Below are positions 33,723 through 41,544 of a stretch of DNA of 64,000 nt, piece after piece. How positions within the stretch are numbered: the stretch's first letter is position 1; every line of letters starts with the position of its first letter. The position numbers and the translations under genes are program-made. This DNA comes from XN24 sp035514535 (GTDB taxonomy: Bacteria; Pseudomonadota; Gammaproteobacteria; Steroidobacterales; XN24), in assembly GCA_035514535.1 (NCBI GenBank), contig DATKAZ010000055.1:1-64000 (forward strand). The letters run 5' to 3'. A model generated the notes under the pieces. The model was given only the letters and a program-made list of their open reading frames with translations, ran no database searches and was not told the origin of the DNA.

Positions 33723-34969
33723 CGGGGGCCGCCCCGCTGCGGAAACTTCGCGAGCGTGGGCATGTCCTTGTCGCCCCGGCCCGACAGCCCGATCAGGACG
33801 CGCCTGCCGGGGTTGGCGCGCGCCCAGCGCCGGGCCCCCACGAAGGCGTGCGCGCTCTCCAGCGCCGGCAATATGCCCTCGAGCTCGCAACACTCGTCGA
33901 GGGCGGCCAGCGCCTCCTCGTCGCTCGCGTACTCGTAACGCACTCGCCCGATCGTCGCCAGGAAGGCGTGCTCCGGCCCGACGCCCGGGTAGTCGAGCCC
34001 GGCCGAGACGCTGTCGGTCTCGTAGACCTGCCCGTCGTCGTCGGACAGCAGCAACGAGTAGGTTCCGTGCAGCACCCCGGGGCGCCCGAAACTGATTGTC
34101 GCCGCGTTCTCGCCGAGCCCGGTGCCGTGCCCCCCCGCCTCGATGCCCAGTATCTCGACGGACGAATCGCCGAGGAAACCGTGGAACAGCCCGATCGCAT
34201 TGCTGCCGCCGCCGACGCAGGCGACGACCAGGTCCGGCAGCCCCCCGGTGCGCGCGACGACCTGGGAACGCGCCTCGCGGCCGATCACGGTCTGCAGTTC
34301 ACGCACCAGGTAGGGATACGGGTGAGGCCCGACCACCGAGCCGAGCAGGTAGTACGTGCCTTCCGGGTCGGAGACCCAGGCTCGCAGCGCCTCGTCGATC
34401 GCCGCCCGCAACGTCCGGTCGCCGCTGGTGACGGGCACCACCTCGGCGCCGAGTCGCCGCATGCGCTCCACGTTGAGCGCCTGCCGCTCGCAGTCGATCT
34501 CGCCCATGTAGACGAGGCACGGGAGGCCGATGCGCGCACAGGCCGCGGCGGATGCGACGCCGTGTTGTCCCGCCCCTGTCTCCGCGATGACCCGCTGCGC
34601 GCCGAGCATCTTGGCGAGCATCGCCTGGCCGAGCGCGTTGTTGATCTTGTGAGCCCCGGTGTGCGCGAGGTCCTCGCGCTTCAGCCAGACGTCCGCGCCC
34701 CATGCCTCGGACAGCCGCGGCGCCGGGGTCAAGGCCGTGGGCCGGCCGGCCCAGTCGCGCAGTTCCGCGCCGAGGCAGGCCTGGAACGCCGCCGAGTGCA
34801 GGTGCTCCGTCACCCCGGCCTGCAGCCGGTCGAGCGCCGGCACGAGCGTCTCCGGCACGAACCGGCCGCCCCAGGGGCCGAAGCGTCCCCGCGCATCCGG
34901 GAAACGCCCGTCCAGCAGCGCCGCGAGTTGCCCGGGTGCGTCGTCGACCCGCGTGGCCGTGTTCTTCAT
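33719..34969 (-). CDS. trpB: Tryptophan synthase beta chain TrpB
   Basis: The ATG at 34969 has AAGGAGG at ideal spacing and gives 416 residues. The PLP lysine is Lys108 in LAHTGAHKINNALGQ, and GGSNAIGLFHGF and ERQALNVERM are canonical TrpB1 segments. It joins indole and serine to make tryptophan. The N-terminus carries about 15 extra residues relative to E. coli. It lies 13 bases after trpF. Confidence 0.96.
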   Translation of the reverse strand: MKNTATRVDDAPGQLAALLDGRFPDARGRFGPWGGRFVPETLVPALDRLQAGVTEHLHSAAFQACLGAELRDWAGRPTALTPAPRLSEAWGADVWLKREDLAHTGAHKINNALGQAMLAKMLGAQRVIAETGAGQHGVASAAACARIGLPCLVYMGEIDCERQALNVERMRRLGAEVVPVTSGDRTLRAAIDEALRAWVSDPEGTYYLLGSVVGPHPYPYLVRELQTVIGREARSQVVARTGGLPDLVVACVGGGSNAIGLFHGFLGDSSVEILGIEAGGHGTGLGENAATISFGRPGVLHGTYSLLLSDDDGQVYETDSVSAGLDYPGVGPEHAFLATIGRVRYEYASDEEALAALDECCELEGILPALESAHAFVGARRWARANPGRRVLIGLSGRGDKDMPTLAKFPQRGGPR

Positions 34970-34982
34970 CGCCTGTCCTCCT

Positions 34983-35573
34983 TCAAGCTTCTGCGGCCCG
35001 GCGCGCAAGCGCGACGAATGCCGTGACCAGTGCGGGGTCCTTGATGCCGGGGGCCGATTCCACGCCGCTGGATACGTCGACCCCCCACGGCCGCACGGCT
35101 GCCAGCGCCTCGGCCAGGTTCCCGCTGTTCAGCCCGCCCGCGAGCATGAGCCGGGTGCGCCGCGCGAGCCCCGCGGCGGCCCCCCAGTCGGCGACCCGGC
35201 CTGCGCCGCTGTCCGGACCCTCGAACAACACGAGGTCCGGCAGCAGCGTGGGCAGAGGCGCGCCGGAGCGCAACACGGGGAGTGCCGCCGCGCCGCCGAG
35301 GTCCGCGCCCGGCAGGTCCGCCGCATCGCTCTGCACCCAGTCGGCCGGGAACTCCTCCAGCACACGTGCGATCCATCCCGGCGGCGGCTGGCGGAACACC
35401 GCCACACGCCGCACGCGGGAGGGCAGCGCGGCGGCGAGGCTGCGCGCGCGCGCCGGCGTCACGCGGCGCGGCGATGGCGAGAAAACGAAGCCCGCGGCAT
35501 CGGCACCCGCGTCGGCCGCCGCCGCCACCCCTTCGGGCGTCGTCAGCCCGCAAATTTTCACAAACAGGGTCAT
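34983..35573 (-). CDS. trpF: Phosphoribosylanthranilate isomerase TrpF
   Basis: The 196-residue TIM barrel begins MTLFVKICGL with catalytic Cys8, and has GADAAGFVFSPSPRRV and the phosphate-binding GLNSGNLAEAL and DVSSGVES. The second catalytic acid, Asp in the VLDN-type segment of other TrpF enzymes, appears here as Glu118 in LFEGPDSGAG. It converts phosphoribosylanthranilate to its ribulose form. It is a separate gene, not fused to trpC as in E. coli, and its ATG overlaps the trpC stop. Confidence 0.92.
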   Translation of the reverse strand: MTLFVKICGLTTPEGVAAAADAGADAAGFVFSPSPRRVTPARARSLAAALPSRVRRVAVFRQPPPGWIARVLEEFPADWVQSDAADLPGADLGGAAALPVLRSGAPLPTLLPDLVLFEGPDSGAGRVADWGAAAGLARRTRLMLAGGLNSGNLAEALAAVRPWGVDVSSGVESAPGIKDPALVTAFVALARRAAEA

Positions 35574-36379
35574 CCCGTCATCGCCTGCACGGCGCGGCGG
35601 CCGGCCGCCAGCATCGCCGCCGCGAGTGCGTCCGGCGCAGCGCTACGCATCAGCGCCGTGCCCACGAGGGCGAGACGATATCCCAGCGCCGCTGCCTCCG
35701 CGGCGTCGGCGGGGACGTGCAGACCACTCTCCGCAACCGCAGGAACCCCTGCAGGCAGGTGCGGAGCAAGGCGGGCCAGGCGCGCGGGATCGACCGCGAG
35801 GGTCCGCAGATCGCGGCTGTTGACGCCGACCAGCAGCTGCGGCCCGTCCGCGTGGCCCGCCGCGCACGCTGCGGCCCGTTCCAGGTCACGCTCGTCGAAG
35901 GCCTCCAGCAAAACAAACAACCCGTGCTCGCGCGCCGTGGCGATCATCTCTTCCAGCACCCCGTCCTCCAGCATCGCCACGATCAGCAGCACGCCGCCGG
36001 CACCGGCCGCCCGTGCCTCGAGGACTTGCCACGGCGCCACCAGGAAGTCCTTGCGCATCGCCGGCACATCCAGCGGACGCAGGGCGTCGGCCACTACGCG
36101 GAGATCCTCCAGGCTGCCGCCGAAACGCGTCGGCTCGGTCAGCACGGACACGGCCGCCGCGCCTGCCGCACCATAGCCGAGCGCGCGCCGCGCCACATCG
36201 GTATCGGCCGCGAGCACGCCCTCCGAGGGCGAGCTCCGCTTGACCTCCGCGATCAGGTCGAAGCGCGCCAGGCGCAGCGGCGGCGGCACGGGCGCCGCGC
36301 GACAAGCCGCAAGCATCCCGGCCTCGCCGTGCTGGGCGCGGGCCGTCGACTGCGCCGCCATCTGCTCGAGGAAATTCAA
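35570..36379 (-). CDS. trpC: Indole-3-glycerol phosphate synthase TrpC
   Basis: The best start is a TTG at 36379 that overlaps the trpD stop (TTGA) and gives NFLEQMAAQ, the usual TrpC beginning; an ATG six codons later is the alternative. The 269-residue barrel has LIAEVKRSSPSEGVL with the catalytic lysine, RKDFLVAPWQV, LLVGVNSRDLRT and VAESGLHVPAD. It closes the indole ring. Confidence 0.94.
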   Translation of the reverse strand: MNFLEQMAAQSTARAQHGEAGMLAACRAAPVPPPLRLARFDLIAEVKRSSPSEGVLAADTDVARRALGYGAAGAAAVSVLTEPTRFGGSLEDLRVVADALRPLDVPAMRKDFLVAPWQVLEARAAGAGGVLLIVAMLEDGVLEEMIATAREHGLFVLLEAFDERDLERAAACAAGHADGPQLLVGVNSRDLRTLAVDPARLARLAPHLPAGVPAVAESGLHVPADAAEAAALGYRLALVGTALMRSAAPDALAAAMLAAGRRAVQAMTG

Positions 36380-37410
36380 GGCCGGTCCCGCGAAGTGTGC
36401 TCCACCAGCGCCCCCAGCAACGCCTCGGCGCGCCCGTCGAGCAACACCTGGCGCGCCGTTTCCATGGCGCTCTCCGGAGCGGCGGCATGGTCCGTGAGTT
36501 CCAGTGCCAGGGCCGCCCCGAGCAACAGCGCGTCGCGATGAGGACCGGTCTCGCGCCCGCTGAAGACCGCGCGCAGGCACGTCGCGTTATGGGCGGCGTC
36601 ACCACCGGCCAGGTCCTCCGCCGCGCAACGCGCGATGCCCCACTCGGCCGGATCACGCGTCGTCTCGACGACCGTGCCGTCACGGACATCGAGCAACAGG
36701 AACGGGCCCACCGGCGTCGCCTCGTCCCAACCGGGCGCGCCGTGCACGACGAAGCCGCGCTCGAGGTCGGGGAAGCCCGCGATCGCCTCGGCCATGAGGC
36801 GTGCGGCCTGCGGGCTGAAGGCGCCGAGCAACAGGTACGGCGGCGCCGCCGGGTTGGTCAGCGGCCCGAGCATGTTGAACACGGTGCGCACGCCGAGTGT
36901 ACGGCGCACCGGGCCGAGCGCCTTCATCGCCGGGTGAAAATAGGGCGCGAACAGGAACGTGTAGCCGGTCGCCTCCAGGCAGGCGACCGCGGCGGCCTCG
37001 TCGGCCGGCAGGCACATGCCGAGGGCTTCCAGCACGTCGGCACTGCCGCTGCGGCTGGAGATACTGCGATTGCCGTGCTTGGCCACCGGTATCCCGCAGG
37101 CGGCCGCCAGCAGCGAGGCGCCGGTCGACAGGTTCAGGCTGCCGGAGCCGTCGCCGCCGGTGCCGACAATGTCCAGCAACGACCCGCGGCCTTCGATCGC
37201 GGGCGAACGCGCCAGACTGCGCATCGCACCCGCGAAGCCGCGCAGCTCCGCCGCGGTCTCGCCCTTGGCGCGCAACGCCGTGAGCAGCGCGGCGGCGAGC
37301 ACAGGCTCGGTGTCGTCGCGGGTCAGATCCACCAGCAATGCGGCAGCCTCCGCCTCCGCGAGGTGAGTGCCGCGCAGGAGTTTTTCCAGGGTCGCAGCAA
37401 GTTCGCTCAT
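36376..37410 (-). CDS. trpD: Anthranilate phosphoribosyltransferase TrpD
   Basis: The 344-residue protein has the phosphoribosyl diphosphate signature DIVGTGGDGSGSLN, KHGNRSISSRSGSADVLEALG and FNMLGPLTNPA. It transfers the phosphoribosyl group to anthranilate. Unlike in E. coli, it is separate from trpG. Its ends overlap both neighbours by 4 bases. Confidence 0.96.
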   Translation of the reverse strand: MSELAATLEKLLRGTHLAEAEAAALLVDLTRDDTEPVLAAALLTALRAKGETAAELRGFAGAMRSLARSPAIEGRGSLLDIVGTGGDGSGSLNLSTGASLLAAACGIPVAKHGNRSISSRSGSADVLEALGMCLPADEAAAVACLEATGYTFLFAPYFHPAMKALGPVRRTLGVRTVFNMLGPLTNPAAPPYLLLGAFSPQAARLMAEAIAGFPDLERGFVVHGAPGWDEATPVGPFLLLDVRDGTVVETTRDPAEWGIARCAAEDLAGGDAAHNATCLRAVFSGRETGPHRDALLLGAALALELTDHAAAPESAMETARQVLLDGRAEALLGALVEHTSRDRP

Positions 37411-38006
37411 GATTCGCGCGCTCCGCTCGCATAGGCCGGCGAAAGAAAAGTCTCCAGGATGGTCAAGCCGCAGGGCGTCAGCACGCTCTCCGGATGGAAC
37501 TGCACGCCCTCCACCGGGAGATGCCTGTGGCGTACGCCCATGATCTCATCGTCCTCGGTCCAGGCACTGACTTCGATCGCCTCGGGCAGCTCATCGCGGC
37601 GCACCGCCAGCGAATGATAACGGCCCGCCTCGAAGGGCTGCGGCAAGCCTGCAAACACGCCCCGCCCATCGTGAAAGACACGCGAGGTCTTGCCATGCAT
37701 CAGGCTTTTCGCGGGGCGCACGTGTCCGCCCCAGGCCTCGACGAGCGCCTGGTGGCCGAGGCACACGCCGAGCACAGGGACACGCCCCGCAAACGCCTGG
37801 ATGACGGCGATCGAGATGCCGGCGGCGCCCGGCGTGCCCGGCCCCGGTGAGACGACCAGGTGCGTCGGCTCGAGCGCCAGCGCCTCGTCGCTGCTCAAGG
37901 CATCGTTACGGTGGACCAGCACTTCGGCGCCGAGCATGCGCAGGTACTGCACCAGGTTGTAGGTGAAGGAATCATAATTGTCGATCATCAGCACGCGCGC
38001 GGTCAC
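37407..38006 (-). CDS. trpG: Anthranilate synthase glutamine amidotransferase component TrpG
   Basis: The 199-residue class I glutamine amidotransferase has MIDNYDSFTYNLVQY, the oxyanion segment SPGPGTP, nucleophile Cys82 in GVCLGHQ and the His171/Glu173 pair in FHPESVLT. It supplies ammonia to TrpE. The same subunit may also serve folate synthesis as PabA; no pabB gene is in the window. Confidence 0.95.
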   Translation of the reverse strand: MTARVLMIDNYDSFTYNLVQYLRMLGAEVLVHRNDALSSDEALALEPTHLVVSPGPGTPGAAGISIAVIQAFAGRVPVLGVCLGHQALVEAWGGHVRPAKSLMHGKTSRVFHDGRGVFAGLPQPFEAGRYHSLAVRRDELPEAIEVSAWTEDDEIMGVRHRHLPVEGVQFHPESVLTPCGLTILETFLSPAYASGARES

Positions 38007-39364
38007 AACCCCTCCTCCGCCATTTCCAGCGCGCGCCTCAGGATTGCGCTCTTGGCCAGCACCTCGCGGTACTCGTTGATCGGCACACTGTCGGCGACGA
38101 TCCCCGCGCCGGCCTGGAAACTGTATTCATCGCCGCGGAAGGCGAGCGTGCGGATCGCGATGGCCTGGTCCATGCCGCCGCGCTTGGCGAAATAGCCCAC
38201 GGTCCCGGCGTAAAGGCCGCGGCCCACGGGCTCGTATGCCTCGATCAGTTCCATGGCGCGCACCTTCGGGGCGCCCACGAGCGTGCCCGCGGGAAAGGTG
38301 GCCGCAAACAGGTCGAAGGCGTCCCGCCCGGCCTCGAGCTCGCCGTTGACACCGCTGACGATGTGCATCACGTGGCTGTAGCGCTCGATCGCTCGGCTCG
38401 GATCGACGTATATCGAGCCGGGTGCCGCCACCCGCCCGAGGTCGTTGCGCGCCAGGTCCACCAGCATCACGTGCTCGGCATTCTCCTTCGGATCGGCGAG
38501 CAGCTCGGCCTCGCGCGCCCGGTCTTCCTCGGGCGTTTCGCCGCGCGGGCGCGTCCCGGCGATGGGGCGCAGCGCCGCCTGCCGCCCGTCGAGCTTGACC
38601 AGCGCCTCGGGCGAGGACCCCGCGACCGACAGGCCGTCGAGCTCCATGAAATACATGTACGGGGACGGGTTGAGCAGGCGCAAAGCCCGGTAGGCCTCGA
38701 AGGGGGCCAGGTCGGAACGGCCGGAGAACCGTATCGACAACACGAGCTGAAAGACATCGCCCGCCGTAATGTTGCCCTTCGCCTTGCCGACCGCGTCAAT
38801 GAACTCCGCCTCGCTCATGCTGGCCTCGGGCGGGGCATGCCTGCCGGCGCGGCGGAACGGCACGCCGCCGGCGAGGGCCTGCACGACCTCGCGCCGCAGG
38901 GCCCGCCGCTCTGCCTCATCGCCCGCATGCAGCAGCGCCGCACGGCGCGTCAGGTGATCGAACACGAGCAGCGACTCGGGTGCGACCCACAGTCCCTCGG
39001 GAAAATCGTTGCGCCCGCCCGCCACGCGCTCGAAATGGCGGACGATATCGTAGGCCGCGATGCCGACGAGGCCGCCGTCGAACGGCAGGCCGGCTTCCGG
39101 GGCGAGGGTCGGCGCGCACGCCAGGGCCGCGCGCAGGGCCGGCAACAGGTCGCCGTCGACGACATGCGAGTGGCCGCCGTAATGGAGGCCGGCGCGATCC
39201 AGCCTGACCGCCAGCGCGTCACCGAAGCCGATGAAAGAGTAGCGCCCGAGGCGCTCGGCACCCTCGACGCTTTCCAGCAGGAAACGTGGCCGGAACGACG
39301 CCAGCTTCATATAGGCCGAGACGGGCGTGTCCAGGTCGGCGGCGATGTCGAACGGAGCGTGCAT
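38003..39364 (-). CDS. trpE: Anthranilate synthase component I TrpE
   Basis: The 453-residue protein has the feedback-binding start DTPVSAYMKLASFRPRFLLESVEG, and the chorismate-binding core with PSPYMYFMEL, AGTRPRGETPEEDRAREAELLADPKE and FPAGTLVGAPKVRAME. The TPVSAYMKL segment supports TrpE over PabB. A near-ideal ribosome site (CGAGGAGGACTG on the coding strand) precedes the ATG. Expression is controlled by the leader and terminator upstream (39406-39544). Confidence 0.95.
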   Translation of the reverse strand: MHAPFDIAADLDTPVSAYMKLASFRPRFLLESVEGAERLGRYSFIGFGDALAVRLDRAGLHYGGHSHVVDGDLLPALRAALACAPTLAPEAGLPFDGGLVGIAAYDIVRHFERVAGGRNDFPEGLWVAPESLLVFDHLTRRAALLHAGDEAERRALRREVVQALAGGVPFRRAGRHAPPEASMSEAEFIDAVGKAKGNITAGDVFQLVLSIRFSGRSDLAPFEAYRALRLLNPSPYMYFMELDGLSVAGSSPEALVKLDGRQAALRPIAGTRPRGETPEEDRAREAELLADPKENAEHVMLVDLARNDLGRVAAPGSIYVDPSRAIERYSHVMHIVSGVNGELEAGRDAFDLFAATFPAGTLVGAPKVRAMELIEAYEPVGRGLYAGTVGYFAKRGGMDQAIAIRTLAFRGDEYSFQAGAGIVADSVPINEYREVLAKSAILRRALEMAEEGL

Positions 39365-39405
39365 CAGTCCTCCTCGAGGCGGTCGGCCATCCGGGAGGAG
39401 GTCAC

Positions 39406-39441
39406 GAAAAACCCATCCCCGGCAGTTTCCGGAGACGGGTT
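39406..39441 (-). terminator. trp attenuator terminator upstream of trpE
   Basis: Read on the minus strand, AACCCGTCTCCGG pairs with CCGGGGATGGGTT over 13 positions (two G-U pairs) around an AAACTG loop, followed by TTTTTCG. It lies between the trp leader peptide stop (39458) and trpE. A CCGGAG segment just after the Trp codons can pair with CTCCGG in the first arm, giving a plausible antiterminator. Confidence 0.85.
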
Positions 39442-39457
39442 CGGGGCGTGAGCCGCT

Positions 39458-39544
39458 TCAGCCGGCTGCGCGCGACCGGACCCCCTCCGGGGATCCGATA
39501 CGCCACCACCAGTGGCCGTGCGCGCTTGATGAAACGGCGATCAT
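39458..39544 (-). CDS. trpL: trp operon leader peptide TrpL with three tandem Trp codons
   Basis: The 28-codon frame begins with ATG at 39544 and contains GHWWWRIG, three consecutive TGG codons at 39511-39503, then ends in TGA at 39458. A GGATCCCC-GGA-GGGGGTCC hairpin follows the Trp codons, and the intrinsic terminator lies 17 bases after the stop. Starvation for charged tRNA-Trp would stall the ribosome on the Trp codons and favour the antiterminator, allowing trpE transcription. The predicted transcription start is only a few bases before the ATG, so translation may be nearly leaderless; no clear ribosome site is present. Confidence 0.85.
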   Translation of the reverse strand: MIAVSSSAHGHWWWRIGSPEGVRSRAAG

Positions 39545-39554
39545 GTTGCCCCGG

Positions 39555-39582
39555 ATGTTACCCGGCCTTGGTTTGCGGTCAA
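39555..39582 (-). promoter_or_regulatory. Sigma-70 promoter of the trp operon
   Basis: On the minus strand, TTGACC (39582-39577) and TAACAT (39560-39555) are separated by 16 bases. The start of transcription should fall near 39548, about four bases before the trpL ATG. The promoter lies just downstream of the stop codon of the SLC13-type gene. I see no TrpR-type operator. Confidence 0.65.
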
Positions 39583-39608
39583 GTCCCGGGCGTACGAGGA
39601 CAGCGCGC

Positions 39609-41474
39609 TCAGCCCCCGGGCAATGCCCAGGGAACGCCGTAGCGCAGTACCAGCGCAATGGACACCGTCAGCCAGACCAGTACGGTCAGCGGGATCCCGA
39701 CCCGCATGAAATCCCGCGCCAGGTATCCGCCGGCCGTCGAGACGACCAGGTTGGGACGGGAGCCGATGGCGCTGGCGAAGCTCAGGTTGGCGCCGAACAG
39801 CACGGCGAGCACGAACGGCTCCAGCGGCGCGCCGAGCCCGCGCGCCACGGACACGGCCACCGGGACGGAAAGCAGCGCGACGGCGACGTTGGGCGCAAGG
39901 CTGCCGGCGATGGCGACGAACAACATCACTAGCGCGAGCGAGACCGCGGCCGGCAAGGCGACAAAGACTTCCAGGAACAGCGTGGCGACGAACACGTCGG
40001 CGCCCGTCGCGATACTCGCGTCGACCAGCGCGAGGCTCATCACGACGATGAACACCAGCGGTGCGGAGAACGCCCCTGCGACCTCGCGCCAGCCGATGCA
40101 CCCTGTCGCGATCAGCAGTGCGGCCCCGGCCGTAGCGCTGACGCTGATATGCAACCACCCGGTCGCCGCCGCGAGTATCACCGCGGCAGTCAGTCCCAGG
40201 GCCAGCGGCGCGCGGGTCGTCTTCGGCAGGTCGACGCGGCCGTCGAGCACCAGCATGCTGCCGCTGGCCCGCAGTTCCCTGATGCGCTCCGGCGCCCCCT
40301 GCACGAGGATCACGTCGCCGGCCTGCAGTACCGCGTCCTCGAAATCTCCCGTGACCTCGCTCATCCCGGCGGCGGACGCGCGGTGGATGGCGAGCGGCAG
40401 CAGACGGAAGCGCTGCCTGAAGTGTGTCGTCGACAGCGTCTTGCCATACAGGGGCGAATCGGGCGCCACGACGAGCTCCGCGAGCTGCTGCTCGGAGGTC
40501 GGGTCCTCGTCGAGCACTTCATCCTCGCCGGCGAATTCACTGTGCATGCGCACGCCGATGAGCCGCTCGAATTCCTTCAGATGCTCGCGCGTGTCCGCCA
40601 CCAGCAAACGGTCATCCGCCTGCAGCCGCATCGCCGGAAGCTTCGCGACCTGCAGTCCGTCGCCGCGCTGCACGCGGGAGACATTCATGCGCCGCCCCGT
40701 GCGGTCGCGCAGCTCGGCCAGGGTCTTGCCCACGGCCCAGCTGCCCTCGGCGACGAAGAACATCGCCTTGAAAATCCGCGGTGCGGCCTGGCGGATCGGT
40801 GCCTCGCGCTCCGGCAGAAGTCGCGGCGCCACCAGCCAGAGGAACAGCAGGCCGACGCTGACGCCCGCGGCCGCCGGCACGATGAAGTGGAACATGCCGA
40901 ACGGCGCCAGGCCCAGCGACTCCGCCTCGCTGACCAGCAGCAGGTTGGTCGAAGTGCCGATGGTGGTCATCATGCCGCCGAGCAGCGCGGCAAAGCCGAC
41001 CGGCATCAAGATGCGCGTGGCCGGGAAACGACGCCGGCTCGAGGCGCCCACCAGGACCGGAAGCAACGCGAGCACCACGAGCGTATTGGACAGAAAGGCG
41101 GAGACGAGCGCGCACACCAGCAGCGTGACGATCAGCGCCAGCGACTTGGGGCCCGTCCAGACCTTGAGCAGAAAGCGGATCAGGGGCTGCAGCGCGCCGG
41201 TCACCTCGAGCGCGCGGCCGACGACGAGCAGTGCGGCGATCGTAATCAACGCGGAATTGCCGAATACAGACAGGAATGCATCAGCCTGCACGCGGCCCGC
41301 CTCGCCCTCGTAGGGAAACACTTCGAAGCCCAGGATCAGGAGCATCAGCACCATCAGGCAGGTCGATTCCTGCGGCACGGAGGGCCGCGTCAGCGCCACC
41401 AGCGCGAACAGCGCCAGGCCGATGACGGCGAGACCATGCGTGTCCGGCAGGGCGAGCGTTGCGATCGTGTCCAT
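39609..41474 (-). CDS. SLC13-type membrane transporter with two TrkA-C domains
   Basis: The start at 41474 (MDTIATLAL) is chosen at the beginning of the first hydrophobic segment; an ATG at 41513 is possible. The 621-residue protein has an N-terminal block of transmembrane helices with SNTLVVLALLPVLVG and TTIGTSTNLLL, a central cytosolic part with two TrkA-C (RCK_C) domains (about residues 215-390), and a C-terminal helix block with GSLAPNVAVALL and GSRPNLVV. This SLC13/ArsB-like layout is typical of anion transporters, including putative sulfate or dicarboxylate carriers. The substrate is not evident. Confidence 0.87.
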   Translation of the reverse strand: MDTIATLALPDTHGLAVIGLALFALVALTRPSVPQESTCLMVLMLLILGFEVFPYEGEAGRVQADAFLSVFGNSALITIAALLVVGRALEVTGALQPLIRFLLKVWTGPKSLALIVTLLVCALVSAFLSNTLVVLALLPVLVGASSRRRFPATRILMPVGFAALLGGMMTTIGTSTNLLLVSEAESLGLAPFGMFHFIVPAAAGVSVGLLFLWLVAPRLLPEREAPIRQAAPRIFKAMFFVAEGSWAVGKTLAELRDRTGRRMNVSRVQRGDGLQVAKLPAMRLQADDRLLVADTREHLKEFERLIGVRMHSEFAGEDEVLDEDPTSEQQLAELVVAPDSPLYGKTLSTTHFRQRFRLLPLAIHRASAAGMSEVTGDFEDAVLQAGDVILVQGAPERIRELRASGSMLVLDGRVDLPKTTRAPLALGLTAAVILAAATGWLHISVSATAGAALLIATGCIGWREVAGAFSAPLVFIVVMSLALVDASIATGADVFVATLFLEVFVALPAAVSLALVMLFVAIAGSLAPNVAVALLSVPVAVSVARGLGAPLEPFVLAVLFGANLSFASAIGSRPNLVVSTAGGYLARDFMRVGIPLTVLVWLTVSIALVLRYGVPWALPGG

Positions 41475-41544
41475 CGGACCCGGGGATGGCGGCAGGGGGC
41501 CAACCTTTACCATGCCGAAGGGCGCACGGGCTAGGGCCTGTTCA

